NCBI RefSeq assembly: GCF_003236395.1 | Contig: NZ_POUD01000004.1 | Span: 1 to 64,000, forward strand | Source: Nonomuraea aridisoli | GTDB lineage: Bacteria > Actinomycetota > Actinomycetes > Streptosporangiales > Streptosporangiaceae | Reading direction: 5' to 3' | DNA: 64,000 nt | Shown: piece after piece, positions 1 to 8,020 of the stretch | Layout: each line of letters begins with the position of its first letter | Numbering within the stretch: the first letter of the stretch is position 1 | Program-made: the position numbers and the translations under genes | The notes under the pieces: model-generated | Databases searched by the model: none | The model's input: the letters and a program-made list of their open reading frames with translations, nothing else | Told to the model about the DNA's origin: nothing

Positions 1-270
1 GTGGTGGGAGGGGTGGGCAGAAGCCGGACAGGGCTTGGCGGCAGGCGGTGGTGGCGGCGGTGAGGGTTTCCTCGTCGGGCTTGCCTTCGGACATGGCGAC
101 GGCCGCCGTCGCGCTCACCGCCCCGATCGCCGCCCCACCATCGCGTACGCGGTCATCCGGTCGATCTCGCAGGCGCTCGCGAGCGCGGCGGCGAGCCGCT
201 CCAGGCGGGCGTTCGAACGGTCGATGGACGCCTGCGGCGAGACGACGGGCGTCGTGCCGGGCCTGGTGGT
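1..270 (-). pseudogene. Possible frameshifted gene fragment running off the left edge
   Basis: The minus strand reads like real actinomycete protein in two frames that abut near position 135. The upstream frame gives a segment containing ASIDRSNARLERLAAALASA and ending TAYAMVG before a stop at 115. The second frame continues as GAAIGAVSATAAVAMSEGKP and then DEETLTAATTACRQ, open to the left edge. Joining them needs one indel in a G-rich run. I do not recognise the family and see no start codon with a ribosome site, so the 5' end may also be lost. This could be chance open frame in GC-rich DNA. Confidence 0.3.
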
Positions 271-277
271 GCCGCAG

Positions 278-600
278 GACGCGGTGAGGTGGTTCCCGGT
301 GGGGTGGATGCGTGTCGCCGCGCCGTACGGGGCCGGGCGGTGGTGGGTGCTTCTCGTCCCGCTGGCCATCGCCGTCGCGGCCGTCGCGGTCACGTACGTC
401 GTGGCGGGGCGCAGGGAGCTGGGGGCCGGTCTGCTGCGCGACCGCGCCGGCACCGGCGGACCGGTACGGGGCCGGCTGCGCGGCACCGCCGGGCTGGCGT
501 GGCGGCTTCACGGGGGGCGGGTCGTGTCCTGGGTGACCGCCCTGGGGCCCTCGTCGCCGTCGGCGCGGCCGCGTTCGCCCGGCGGGATCTGCTCGCCTGA
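278..600 (+). pseudogene. Remnant of an ABC-2 type exporter permease (internal deletion)
   Basis: One frame (278-533) encodes the linker and start of the second half of an actinobacterial ABC-2 exporter permease. It has the block RWFPVGWMRVAAPYG, a hydrophobic segment, the characteristic ELGAGLLRDR and then LAWRLHGGRVVSW. The next part of the family, about 200 residues of membrane helices, is missing. The last residues of such proteins, ALVAVGAAAFARRDLLA followed by TGA, appear immediately afterwards in another frame (547-600). The intact family is about 500 residues. No start codon or upstream half is present. I infer a non-functional remnant left by an internal deletion plus loss of the 5' half. 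Confidence 0.6.
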
Positions 601-731
601 AAGGAAGCGCAAATACGACGGGAGGCTACGCCTGGGCTTTACCCGGAACAATCCAGCCTTAGAGTAATCGAACCACGACCCAAAGTTACGATGGCGGAAG
701 TTCGCGCATCTATCGCTCCAGGGGGGCTGGA

Positions 732-2114
732 ATGACTGACGAGACCCGGGCCGACGAGGTACGGATCGACACACTGGACGGCGAGGCCGCGCTGCTGCAC
801 GTTCAGGACGACCCCGTGGCCGCCGCGGCCGTCGACGTGGCGGTCGAGACCGAGCTGCTGGACAACGCCCCCGCCCGCGAGGCGGTGGAGGCCCGGCGCG
901 AGGCCGAGCGCCGCATCATCGGGCTCCCGGATGAGGAGCGGGCGCGCGTGCAGCGGCTCCAGCAGGAGCTGCGCACCATGGGTGCCGAGGTGTGGCCGGT
1001 CGCCCGGTGGTGGGGCTACGAGATCCGCCTCAACGAGTCGGCCGCCCTGCTGTCGGCCGAGATCCCCCAGCTCGTCGGCGAGATCGCGGGCATCATGCTC
1101 GGCGCGTGGGTGGCCCCCGTGGTCGAGCGCAGCGTACGCGCCAAGGCCGACTGGATCGCCTCCATCGCCCGCCCGTACGGCGTCAAGCTGGTCTCTCCCT
1201 GGACCGCCCCCGGCATGCTCGTCCCCGCCCGCCAGGACGGCCGCATCCCGACCGACGCCCGGCTCTACTGGACCGTCCACGAGCCGGGGGAGGGCTGGAG
1301 CCCGGCGCAGCGGTTCGTCGAGCACTTCGACGTGTCGGGCGCGGCGCTCGCGGTGTTCCAGGACCGGCTCCACCTCGTCCACCGCGGCGTCGCCGGCGAC
1401 TCCGCCCTGTGGTGGACGGCCTACGACGCCGAGGAGGGCTGGCGCGAGGACGAACGGTTCCCGAGCCACCTCACCGACGCGGCTCCGTCGCTGACGGCCT
1501 ACGACGGGCAGCTCTACTGCGTGCACCGCGGCGCGGGCGACGACACCTCGCTGTGGTGGACCCGCTGGGACGGCTCCGCCTGGACGCCGGACGAGCGGTT
1601 CCCCGGCCACTTCACCGACGAGGCCCCGGCCCTGGCCGCCTACGACGGGCAGCTCTACTGCGTGCACCGCGGCGCCGGCGACGACACCTCGCTGTGGTGG
1701 ACCCGCTGGGACGGCTCGACGTGGACGCCCGACCAGAAGCTGCCCGGCCACCACACCGCGAAGGCCCCGGCGCTGGCGGTCTACCGCGGCCACCTCTACT
1801 GCGTGCACCGCGGCGCCGGCGACGACGCGTCGTTGTGGTGGACCCGCTGGGACGGCTCGGAGTGGAGCCCCGACCAGAAGCTGCCGCGCCACCACACGGC
1901 GCAGGCCCCGGCGCTGACCGTCTTCAAGGACCGGCTGTTCTGCATGCACCGCGGCGCCTTCGACCACAACCTGTGGTGGGCCGCGTTCGACGGCGCCGCC
2001 TGGACCGCCGACGAGCAGGTGCCAGGGCACCGCACCTCCGAGCGTCCGGCGGTCATCGCCTACCGCGACCGGAACGCCAGCCACGACCAGCTGCTCTGTG
2101 TCCACCGCGGCTGA
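732..2114 (+). CDS. Six-bladed beta-propeller repeat protein (lectin-like)
   Basis: The protein has 460 residues. Residues 1-170 are charged and helical, with no signal peptide, and include an Arg/Glu-rich stretch followed by an amphipathic segment. Residues 176-460 are six repeats of about 47 residues. Each carries LWWTRWDGS-W-P, then PGH-T--APAL-AYDGQ, then LYCVHRG. The first blade lacks its own LYCVHRG strand and the protein ends in LLCVHRG, so the C-terminus can complete blade one (velcro closure). Blades three to five are nearly identical, and the DNA repeats with a 141-bp period from about 1500. Aromatic-rich blades of this kind occur in sugar-binding propellers, but the ligand is not shown. 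A GGGGGG ribosome site lies just upstream of the ATG. Confidence 0.75.
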   Translation: MTDETRADEVRIDTLDGEAALLHVQDDPVAAAAVDVAVETELLDNAPAREAVEARREAERRIIGLPDEERARVQRLQQELRTMGAEVWPVARWWGYEIRLNESAALLSAEIPQLVGEIAGIMLGAWVAPVVERSVRAKADWIASIARPYGVKLVSPWTAPGMLVPARQDGRIPTDARLYWTVHEPGEGWSPAQRFVEHFDVSGAALAVFQDRLHLVHRGVAGDSALWWTAYDAEEGWREDERFPSHLTDAAPSLTAYDGQLYCVHRGAGDDTSLWWTRWDGSAWTPDERFPGHFTDEAPALAAYDGQLYCVHRGAGDDTSLWWTRWDGSTWTPDQKLPGHHTAKAPALAVYRGHLYCVHRGAGDDASLWWTRWDGSEWSPDQKLPRHHTAQAPALTVFKDRLFCMHRGAFDHNLWWAAFDGAAWTADEQVPGHRTSERPAVIAYRDRNASHDQLLCVHRG

Positions 2115-2160
2115 GACGAAGGGCTGAGACGAAGGGCTGGGACGAAGGGCTGGGACGAAG
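2111..2160 (+). repeat. 13-bp direct repeats at the 3' end of the propeller gene
   Basis: Four head-to-tail units lie here: two copies of ctgagacgaaggg, one of ctgggacgaaggg and a final ctgggacgaag. The propeller gene's stop codon is inside the first unit. The array ends exactly where the terminator hairpin begins. It looks like slippage-generated sequence. No function is evident. Confidence 0.85.
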
Positions 2161-2195
2161 AAAGTGCCGGCTCGCGCGAGGCGGGCCGGCACTTT
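2161..2195. terminator. Bidirectional terminator between convergent genes
   Basis: A perfect inverted repeat, AAAGTGCCGGC and GCCGGCACTTT with a 13-nt loop, sits between the convergent stops at 2114 and 2208. The A-rich and T-rich ends give a short U tract in either direction. Confidence 0.8.
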
Positions 2196-2207
2196 CGTGT
2201 CCGTGAC

Positions 2208-3542
2208 CTACCAGCCGGCGAGCTGCTCCAGGAACCACTCGATCAGCGGCTTGGACACCGCGCCGTGCGCGCGGTTGGCGGTGTCGCAGCAGAACGCGTC
2301 CAGCAGCGTCTCGTCCTTGGGCAGGTCCCTGAGGTCCCGGTAGAGGTCGGCCTGCCACCGGTACGGGTCACGGGCCAGCGCGATCGCGCTGACGGTCGGG
2401 ACGAAGCAGCTGTCGCGCAGCCGCTCCTGGATCGGCAGCCCCATCGCGTCGGCGACCCGCCCCCACGAGTCGAGCGTGCCGCCGGGGGCGCCGTCCCACG
2501 CGGCGACGTGGGAGGTGGCGCTCGTCCACACCGGCGGGCCGAGCTTGATGGTGCCGATGTTCTCCAGGGCGCCGCCGTCCGGCTGGACGCGGGCGGTGAG
2601 CTGGAGATCGGCGGACTGCAGGTCGAAGACCGGCGTGCCCGGCCCCAGGTCCAGGCCGGTGCCGGTGCCGAGCCCGCTCGCCAGCCCCAGCTTGTACGGC
2701 CGCATCGGGAACCAGCCGACGCGGCGCAGGTCGTCCAGGAACTCCTGGCGCAGCGGGTTGGCGGTCACCGGCCCCGAGTAGTCGGCGCTGTCGACCCAGC
2801 CCCACAGCAGCTGCTGCGCGGCCGGGCTGCGGATCAGCTCGGCCTGGCCGGGCTCGCCGCCCACCGGCGGCTGCAGCGCCTCGTGCAGGTACGCCAGCTG
2901 CTGGAGCACCAGCGGGATCCAGGCGCCGAGGTGCGGCGTGTCGTAGGAGAAGTACTTGTCGGTCTGGTGGTCGAGGCCGTCGGCCTCCATGCGGGCCAGG
3001 GCGTACCGGGTGACCATGCCGCCCATGCTGACGCCGCCGACCACCAGCGGGGCGTCTCCGGCCCGCTCGGCGAGGACGCGCTGCACGCAGCTGACCGCGA
3101 CGGCGGCGTTGGCCTGCAGGTAGGTGTGCCGCTGGTTGAAGCCCAGCAGGACGACGTCGATGCCCATCGCGCGGAGCCGGTCCAGGAAGCCGGGCCTGCC
3201 GTCCTGGTACGGCGTGTTGAAGTGCCGCCACAGGGCGTCCAGGTCGCTCGGCCCGTGGCCGAAGCCGTCGGCCAGGATCAGCGGCCGGGTGAGCGTGCGG
3301 TGGCCCTCGGCCAGGTGGACGGCGGCCCGTCCCTTGGCGGTGACGCCCTGGTGCGGGCGGTCGCCGGTCAGCTCCCAGGTCGTCTCAGGCCTGCGGGTGT
3401 CGGCGTCCCCGTCCCGCTCGGCGGAGAACCAGACTCCCTGCCAGCCGAACGCGTCGGCGATCTGCTCGCCCTGCTCGTCGCTCAGGCTGTTCCTGATGCC
3501 CTGGGCTCTGGTCTCGACGTCGATTCTCGGTTCCTGCGCCAT
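2208..3542 (-). CDS. Alpha/beta hydrolase (lipase/PGAP1-like)
   Basis: The protein has 444 residues, is predicted cytoplasmic, and has no signal peptide. The nucleophile elbow GVSMGG is at residues 170-175 (Ser172). An upstream ILADGFGHG loop near residue 90 fits the oxyanion region. The preceding strand DVVLLGFNQRHTYLQANA resembles the region before the nucleophile in lipase-like esterases. The 444-residue length allows a lid or C-terminal extension beyond the roughly 280-residue core. The ATG has AGAGGA six bases upstream. The gene is transcribed convergently with the propeller gene and divergently from the DUF6221 gene. The substrate is unknown. Confidence 0.75.
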   Translation of the reverse strand: MAQEPRIDVETRAQGIRNSLSDEQGEQIADAFGWQGVWFSAERDGDADTRRPETTWELTGDRPHQGVTAKGRAAVHLAEGHRTLTRPLILADGFGHGPSDLDALWRHFNTPYQDGRPGFLDRLRAMGIDVVLLGFNQRHTYLQANAAVAVSCVQRVLAERAGDAPLVVGGVSMGGMVTRYALARMEADGLDHQTDKYFSYDTPHLGAWIPLVLQQLAYLHEALQPPVGGEPGQAELIRSPAAQQLLWGWVDSADYSGPVTANPLRQEFLDDLRRVGWFPMRPYKLGLASGLGTGTGLDLGPGTPVFDLQSADLQLTARVQPDGGALENIGTIKLGPPVWTSATSHVAAWDGAPGGTLDSWGRVADAMGLPIQERLRDSCFVPTVSAIALARDPYRWQADLYRDLRDLPKDETLLDAFCCDTANRAHGAVSKPLIEWFLEQLAGW

Positions 3543-3771
3543 GATCGTTCCTCTCGCTACGCTGCGCGGCCGACTGGGGCCACTGACGCCACACTACGGT
3601 GACGTTCAGTGACGGAACGGGGACGGAATGCAGTGGCACGGTCATCTTCCCGTATCGTGTTTTCGCAGGTCAGATGAGGTATGCGCCGTTTCGCAGGCCG
3701 ACGCGTGACACCCCGCCGACCGGGGGCAGGGGGGCAGGAGGGACAGCGGCAGCGAGCAGCTCGGGGGAGTC

Positions 3772-4740
3772 ATGCAGGCGTTCTGGATCGACGCCACCCA
3801 CGAAGGGACGCAGGAGCGTTACGGCGAGGAGTTGCGCAGGTGGCGGCACGCGTTCGCGGACGCGGAAGGGGAGCAGGGCGCGGGCGGCGTGACGCTCGAC
3901 CCGGCGCACTTCGCCGCGGCCGCCTGGGAGGCAGCCACCCGCCCCGCCGCCGAGTTCCCGTACGTACGGCGCCACTCCCGGGTGCTGGACGCGGCCTGCC
4001 GCCGGCCGGAGGAGGCCAAGGGCCTGCTGGCGGTGGTCGAGCTGGCCGTGCCCGCCCCGGTGCGGGTGCCCGCCGGCTGGGCGGGCTGGCAGCACGAGGG
4101 CGGCGACGACCGGACGTACGCGCCGCCCCCGTACGAGCGGCAGACCGCGCTCACCACGCTGGAGCTGCGTGTGCCGGTGCCCCCGGACCGGCTGCCCACG
4201 CCCACGCACGCCAGGGCCGCGGGGCTGCCGAACCTGGACGACGCGCAGGCCTCGCTCGAAGCGCTCGTGGCCGAGCTGAACACGATCGTCGCGCCGTTCC
4301 TGCGCGAGCTGGAGGGCGGCGGCGACGCCGGTGCGATGCCGGAGTGGCTGCGCACCCAGATCGAGGCCGACAAGGCGACGGCCGAGAGCGCCGGCGGACG
4401 CGCCTGGCGGTACGTGCCCGCCCACGAGGGCAACCGGCTGGAGTTCGACGAGGAGCGCGGCGTCGAGGCGATCGGGTTCCGCGAGGGCGACCTGCTGCAG
4501 CCCGTCGAGGCCATCCACGTCGCGCTGCACGACCCGGCCGACGTGATCGCCCGCTGCGAGGCCGCGCTGGCGCTGCTGGCCTTCCACGGCCGTGACTGCG
4601 AGGAGTGCTGGTCGGGGGTGCCCTGCCGGTCCGTACGGCTCCTCGCGACCGGTTACCGGTGCCGTCCCGGCTGGCGCGACGAATGGGCGCTGCCGCCGGT
4701 CGGCGAAGCAGAGCCCGGCGGCGAACCGAAGAGGGGATGA
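3772..4740 (+). CDS. Hypothetical protein with C-terminal DUF6221-like region
   Basis: The protein has 322 residues and is soluble. The last 70 residues contain DPADVIARCEAALALLAFHG, then a Cys-bearing loop (CEECWSGVPC) and SVRLLATGYRCRPGWRDEW. I recognise this pattern from the small actinobacterial DUF6221 family, whose function is unknown. The first 250 residues are charged with no motif I recognise. The conserved Cys pairs could bind metal, which is inference. It is the first gene of a short same-strand run; the small membrane-protein gene begins within ten bases of its stop. Confidence 0.6.
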   Translation: MQAFWIDATHEGTQERYGEELRRWRHAFADAEGEQGAGGVTLDPAHFAAAAWEAATRPAAEFPYVRRHSRVLDAACRRPEEAKGLLAVVELAVPAPVRVPAGWAGWQHEGGDDRTYAPPPYERQTALTTLELRVPVPPDRLPTPTHARAAGLPNLDDAQASLEALVAELNTIVAPFLRELEGGGDAGAMPEWLRTQIEADKATAESAGGRAWRYVPAHEGNRLEFDEERGVEAIGFREGDLLQPVEAIHVALHDPADVIARCEAALALLAFHGRDCEECWSGVPCRSVRLLATGYRCRPGWRDEWALPPVGEAEPGGEPKRG

Positions 4741-4745
4741 CAGGC

Positions 4746-5108
4746 ATGACGAGACGGGACGACCATCCCGACGACGAGTTCTTCGCTCCCGTGCTGAAGG
4801 AACCGCCGGCGCCCGAGGACGTCAGCGAGACGGGGCAGGTGAGCGACACCGGCGTGCCGGACGTGTCCGGCGCGGGCCGGGGAGACTGGGACGAGTCTCC
4901 GCCGCCCTCCAACAGGCTCAGCGTGACCCTGCTCGTGACCGGCCTGGTGCTGCTCGCGGGGGTGGTGCTGACCGTGCTGGCGCTGATCGCCGGGCGCCCG
5001 CTGCTGGCGATCGTGCCCGCCGTGGTGGCGCTGGCGGCCGCTTTCGGCCTGGTCGCGTACGGCGTGCGGCGTACCCGCTCGAACGGCGGGCCGCCCACCT
5101 TCGGCTGA
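4746..5108 (+). CDS. Small two-helix membrane protein
   Basis: The protein has 120 residues. An acidic, Pro-rich N-terminal half of about 55 residues is followed by two hydrophobic helices, LSVTLLVTGLVLLAGVVLTV and PLLAIVPAVVALAAAFGLVA, and a short basic tail. The first possible ATG (4737) overlaps the previous stop. The ATG at 4746 is preferred because a GAGGGG motif lies nine bases upstream. Translation is probably coupled to the DUF6221 gene. I do not recognise a family. Confidence 0.6.
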   Translation: MTRRDDHPDDEFFAPVLKEPPAPEDVSETGQVSDTGVPDVSGAGRGDWDESPPPSNRLSVTLLVTGLVLLAGVVLTVLALIAGRPLLAIVPAVVALAAAFGLVAYGVRRTRSNGGPPTFG

Positions 5109-5169
5109 GGTTTCACCCCGTTCGGCTGGGTATTCGCCCTGCTGGACGGCATACGACAAGGAGCCCGCA

Positions 5170-5418
5170 ATGCCGCTGATCGATCGTGAATGCGTACGGC
5201 GACTGCTGGAGTCGGACGATCCGGACGCCACGCTGGTGTTCGTCCGGGGGGACTGCGTGGTCCTGCCGGGCGGGGAGGTGGACGACGCCCACAAGGGTCT
5301 CGTCATCGCCCGGCGTGACGACATGCTGCCCCACGTGCCGGACGGCGCCCCGACGGACCAGGTGCTCGACGACCTGGCCCATCGGCTGGACAACGTCGTC
5401 CGCGACCTGGGCGGCTGA
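5170..5418 (+). CDS. Small conserved hypothetical protein
   Basis: The protein has 82 residues, is acidic, and has no membrane segment. It has a beta-rich middle (LVFVRGDCVVLPGGEVDD) and an amphipathic C-terminal helix (QVLDDLAHRLDNVVRDLGG). An AAGGAG site lies seven bases before the ATG, so translation is well supported. It is convergent with the DUF2267 gene, leaving only two bases between the stops. The function is not recognised. Confidence 0.6.
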   Translation: MPLIDRECVRRLLESDDPDATLVFVRGDCVVLPGGEVDDAHKGLVIARRDDMLPHVPDGAPTDQVLDDLAHRLDNVVRDLGG

Positions 5419-5420
5419 GC

Positions 5421-5828
5421 TCAGAGGTGACCCTGGCTGCCGGCCGATGCCAGATGGCGCAGGTCCTGTGACAGGCTGTCGCGGACCTTGTCCATGATCT
5501 TGCCCTGCGTCGCCTCCTCGGTCACCTCCAGCACCACCCGCGCCAGGTAGGTCGCCCGCGACGTGTCGACCCCGGCGCGGTCGGCTACTCGTTGCACGAA
5601 CTCCTCCCGTCCGAAATGTTGCCCCGAGCCGAGGCCGCCGAGGACCTCCGTACGCCGGAGGTGCTCGCCGATCTCGTGGGGCAACTGGGCGGCCAGGTGG
5701 TCGGCGAGCCCTTCGGTGATGCGCTCGCCGAGCGTCTCCAACGTCGCCCTGCACGCCCGCTCGGCCTGGTCACGAGCGCCGAGGTGTGCGCGTGCCTGTA
5801 CCTTTCCGATGAATTCGTCGTGTTGCAC
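5421..5828 (-). CDS. DUF2267 family protein
   Basis: The protein has 135 residues. It matches the DUF2267 pattern: DEFIGKVQARA at the N-terminus, ATLETLGERIT, LAAQLPHEIGEHL in the first half, then EEFVQRVADRAGVDTSRATY and ARVVLEVTEEA in the second. These are two related helical half-domains. The start is GTG at 5828 because GGAGG lies four bases upstream. Members are often found with stress genes, but the biochemical role is unknown. The region upstream towards the chorismate mutase gene is unusually AT-rich and probably holds divergent promoters. Confidence 0.75.
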   Translation of the reverse strand: MQHDEFIGKVQARAHLGARDQAERACRATLETLGERITEGLADHLAAQLPHEIGEHLRRTEVLGGLGSGQHFGREEFVQRVADRAGVDTSRATYLARVVLEVTEEATQGKIMDKVRDSLSQDLRHLASAGSQGHL

Positions 5829-6080
5829 GATTCCTCCACACGGCTTGGTGTCTGCCCTGTGCGTGGATTTCCTGAGACGAGTATCCGCCCGCTGTGGCGG
5901 GCGGCCCTCCCCGCGCGCATACCCGTCGCGACTATACGGAAACGACTCCGCGGAGCCGCTCGCCCGGCGGCCTTTTCCGGCATGGTTCTTTACTGATTCC
6001 ACACCCATGTTCGACGCAATGTCCGTTTTTATGATAAAATTGCCCCTTATTGAGCCGTGTAGCGTCTCAAGGGGTATTTT

Positions 6081-6413
6081 GTGGAAAAAGGCACTGAAGG
6101 CCAGGTAGATCAGGACGTCTACGTGCAGCAGGAGCTGCACCGGCTGCGCGACAGCATCGACAACCTCGACGCCGCCCTCGTCCACCTGCTGGCCGAGCGG
6201 TTCAAGTGCACCCAAGAGGTCGGCCGGCTCAAGGCCCGATATCAGTTGCCGCCCGCCGATCCCGAGCGTGAGGCGGCACAAATTCGCCGGCTGCGCGCGC
6301 TCGCGGAGGAGTCGAAACTCGACCCCGTCTTCGCCGAGCGGTTCCTGAATTTCATCATCGCCGAGGTGGTCAGGCACCACGAGCTGATAGCGGCCGCCGC
6401 GCGCGGCAATTAG
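6081..6413 (+). CDS. Chorismate mutase (AroQ class)
   Basis: The protein has 110 residues and is all helical. It rearranges chorismate to prephenate, the branch point to phenylalanine and tyrosine. AroQ signatures are visible: LRDSIDNLDAALVHLLAERF in helix 1, KCTQEVGRLKA with the active-site lysine, PPADPEREAAQIRRL, and FLNFIIAEVVRHHE in the last helix. The start is GTG with AAGGGG seven bases upstream. No prephenate dehydratase or other aromatic gene is adjacent. The 3' end overlaps the convergent hydrolase gene by four bases. Confidence 0.85.
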   Translation: MEKGTEGQVDQDVYVQQELHRLRDSIDNLDAALVHLLAERFKCTQEVGRLKARYQLPPADPEREAAQIRRLRALAEESKLDPVFAERFLNFIIAEVVRHHELIAAAARGN

Positions 6414-6985
6414 ACCCGGGCGAGGAAGGCGAGCACGCGCTCGGTGAGCAGCGCGGCGGCCTGCTCGTCGTAGGAGGGCAGGCTCGGGTCGGCGAAGCCG
6501 TGGCGGTCTCCGGCGTAGAGGAACAGCTCGGCGTCGGGGGCCGACTCGACCAGGGCGCGGGCCGCGTCGAGGTCGCCCTCGCCGGCGAAGACCGGATCGG
6601 ACTCCATGCCGTGCACCTGCACCGGGACGTCGCCGGGCCACGCCTCGCCGAACTCGGAGACGGGCACGCAGCCTTCGATCAGCAGCGCGCCCTTCGCCCC
6701 GGGACGCGTCTGGGCCAGCAGCTGCGCGGGCAGCACGCCGAGCGAGTAGCCGGCCAGGACCAGCCCGGCGGGCAACCCCTCGGCGGCGGCCCGGCCGCGC
6801 TCGATCAGCGTGCCGAAGCCGATTTCCTGGGCGTGGGCGACGCCCTCCGCCGACGTGTCGAAGACCCGGCCGTCGTACAGGTCAGGCAGGTGCACGGTGT
6901 GGCCGGCCGCCTCCAGCACGCCGGCGAACGAGCGCATCCCCGGCGTGAGCCCGTGCGCGTGATGGAACAGCAGGACGTCGGCCAT
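6410..6985 (-). CDS. Dienelactone-hydrolase-like alpha/beta hydrolase
   Basis: The protein has 191 residues and is cytoplasmic. The catalytic triad is readable: a nucleophile in AGYSLG (Ser81), Asp130 in MESDPVF and His162 in GDRHGFAD. Classical dienelactone hydrolases use Cys as nucleophile; this one has Ser, as in many actinobacterial members. The N-terminal VLLFHHAHGLTPGMRSFA holds the oxyanion-hole strand. The ATG has GAGGAGG a few bases upstream. The substrate is not predictable. Confidence 0.75.
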   Translation of the reverse strand: MADVLLFHHAHGLTPGMRSFAGVLEAAGHTVHLPDLYDGRVFDTSAEGVAHAQEIGFGTLIERGRAAAEGLPAGLVLAGYSLGVLPAQLLAQTRPGAKGALLIEGCVPVSEFGEAWPGDVPVQVHGMESDPVFAGEGDLDAARALVESAPDAELFLYAGDRHGFADPSLPSYDEQAAALLTERVLAFLARV

Positions 6986-7050
6986 GCCGCCTCCTCGGTT
7001 CGATCAGGTTTTCGAAGAGTATGTCACGGCCAGGGCCTCGGCGTACGCCC

Positions 7051-7938
7051 CTACGCGGGCAGCTGAAAGTGCCAGACGATCAGCGCCGGCGAGCCCTCGA
7101 CGGCCGCCCGCGCCGCCTCCGGCGCGAAGCCGACCAGGGACCACGGCCACAGCTCCCACGGCACGAGACTCGCGGGCCCGCGCTCCGGCGGGTCGTCCGG
7201 ATCGGCTGCCGGCGACGGCTCCTCGCAGCGCCGCACGGCCAGCCCCGCCCGCAACGCCGCGCGCACGTAGTCGCCGGTCCGGTGGTGGTACGTCGCCACC
7301 CGCCCCGGCGACCCGTCGGCCAGCCGTACGGGCGGGACGACGCCGCGCGCCACCCCCTCGGGATGGATGTCGGAGGTGATCACGTGACCGCCCGGCCGCA
7401 GCACCCGGGCGAACTCGGCCAGCACCGGGTCGAGGTCGGGCACGTGGGCCAGCGCCAGCGAGCAGACCACCAGGTCCACCGAGCCGTCGTCCACCGGCAG
7501 GCGGCGCAGGTCGCCGAGGCGGAAGTCGCCGTCCGGCACGCGTACGCGGGCCCGCTCCAGCATGTCGGGCGAGCTGTCCACGCCGAGCACCCGATGACCC
7601 CGCCCGGCCAGCGCCGCCGCGAACCGGCCGGTGCCGCAGGCCGCGTCGAGCGCGACCCCCGCGGGCAGCTCCGCCACGATCTCGTTGACGATGGGCTCGT
7701 CGTAGTCGAACGCCGAGTTGGGCCCGTCGTACGTCTTGGACCAGATGCGGTAGCCGTCGACCGTGTCCACGCGGGCGACCTCCACGCCCGCGCCGGCCAG
7801 CGACTCGTCGTCGAGCAGCTTGCGGATCTCCGCGACGCGCGCCTCGACGAACGCACGCCCGTGCTCTCCGGTGAACGACCGCATCAGGGCCATGCCCTGC
7901 AGCCCCAGCACGTACGCCAGCGGATGCTCGTACATCAT
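7051..7938 (-). CDS. Class I SAM-dependent methyltransferase
   Basis: A Rossmann-type methyltransferase of about 295 residues. Motif I is LDAACGTGRFAAALA, the acidic loop is LGVDSSPDML, motif II is FRLGDLRRLPVDDGSVDLVV, and ARVLRPGGHVITSD follows. The N-terminal 80 residues begin MMYEHPLAYVLGLQG and probably cap the active site. The start is uncertain. A GTG frame opens at 7962, but the tandem ATGs at 7938/7935 agree better with the family, although no clear ribosome site precedes them. The acceptor substrate is unknown. Confidence 0.75.
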   Translation of the reverse strand: MMYEHPLAYVLGLQGMALMRSFTGEHGRAFVEARVAEIRKLLDDESLAGAGVEVARVDTVDGYRIWSKTYDGPNSAFDYDEPIVNEIVAELPAGVALDAACGTGRFAAALAGRGHRVLGVDSSPDMLERARVRVPDGDFRLGDLRRLPVDDGSVDLVVCSLALAHVPDLDPVLAEFARVLRPGGHVITSDIHPEGVARGVVPPVRLADGSPGRVATYHHRTGDYVRAALRAGLAVRRCEEPSPAADPDDPPERGPASLVPWELWPWSLVGFAPEAARAAVEGSPALIVWHFQLPA

Positions 7939-7985
7939 CAGAGGGACGCTAACCGGGCGCACCGGCCGGATGCCACCGAATATCG

Positions 7986-8013
7986 GGCTCGGGCCCGCGT
8001 CCGGGCCCGAGCC
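7986..8013 (-). terminator. Terminator downstream of the serine protease gene
   Basis: A perfect 12-bp inverted repeat, GGCTCGGGCCCG and CGGGCCCGAGCC with a 4-nt loop, begins eight bases past the protease stop. It lacks a strong U tract, as is common in actinomycetes. Confidence 0.65.
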
Positions 8014-8020
8014 GGCCGGG

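Noticed and set aside
639..2192. A 517-residue minus-strand open frame
   Set aside because: Its repeats are mirror images of the propeller repeats on the plus strand, and it lacks a ribosome site.
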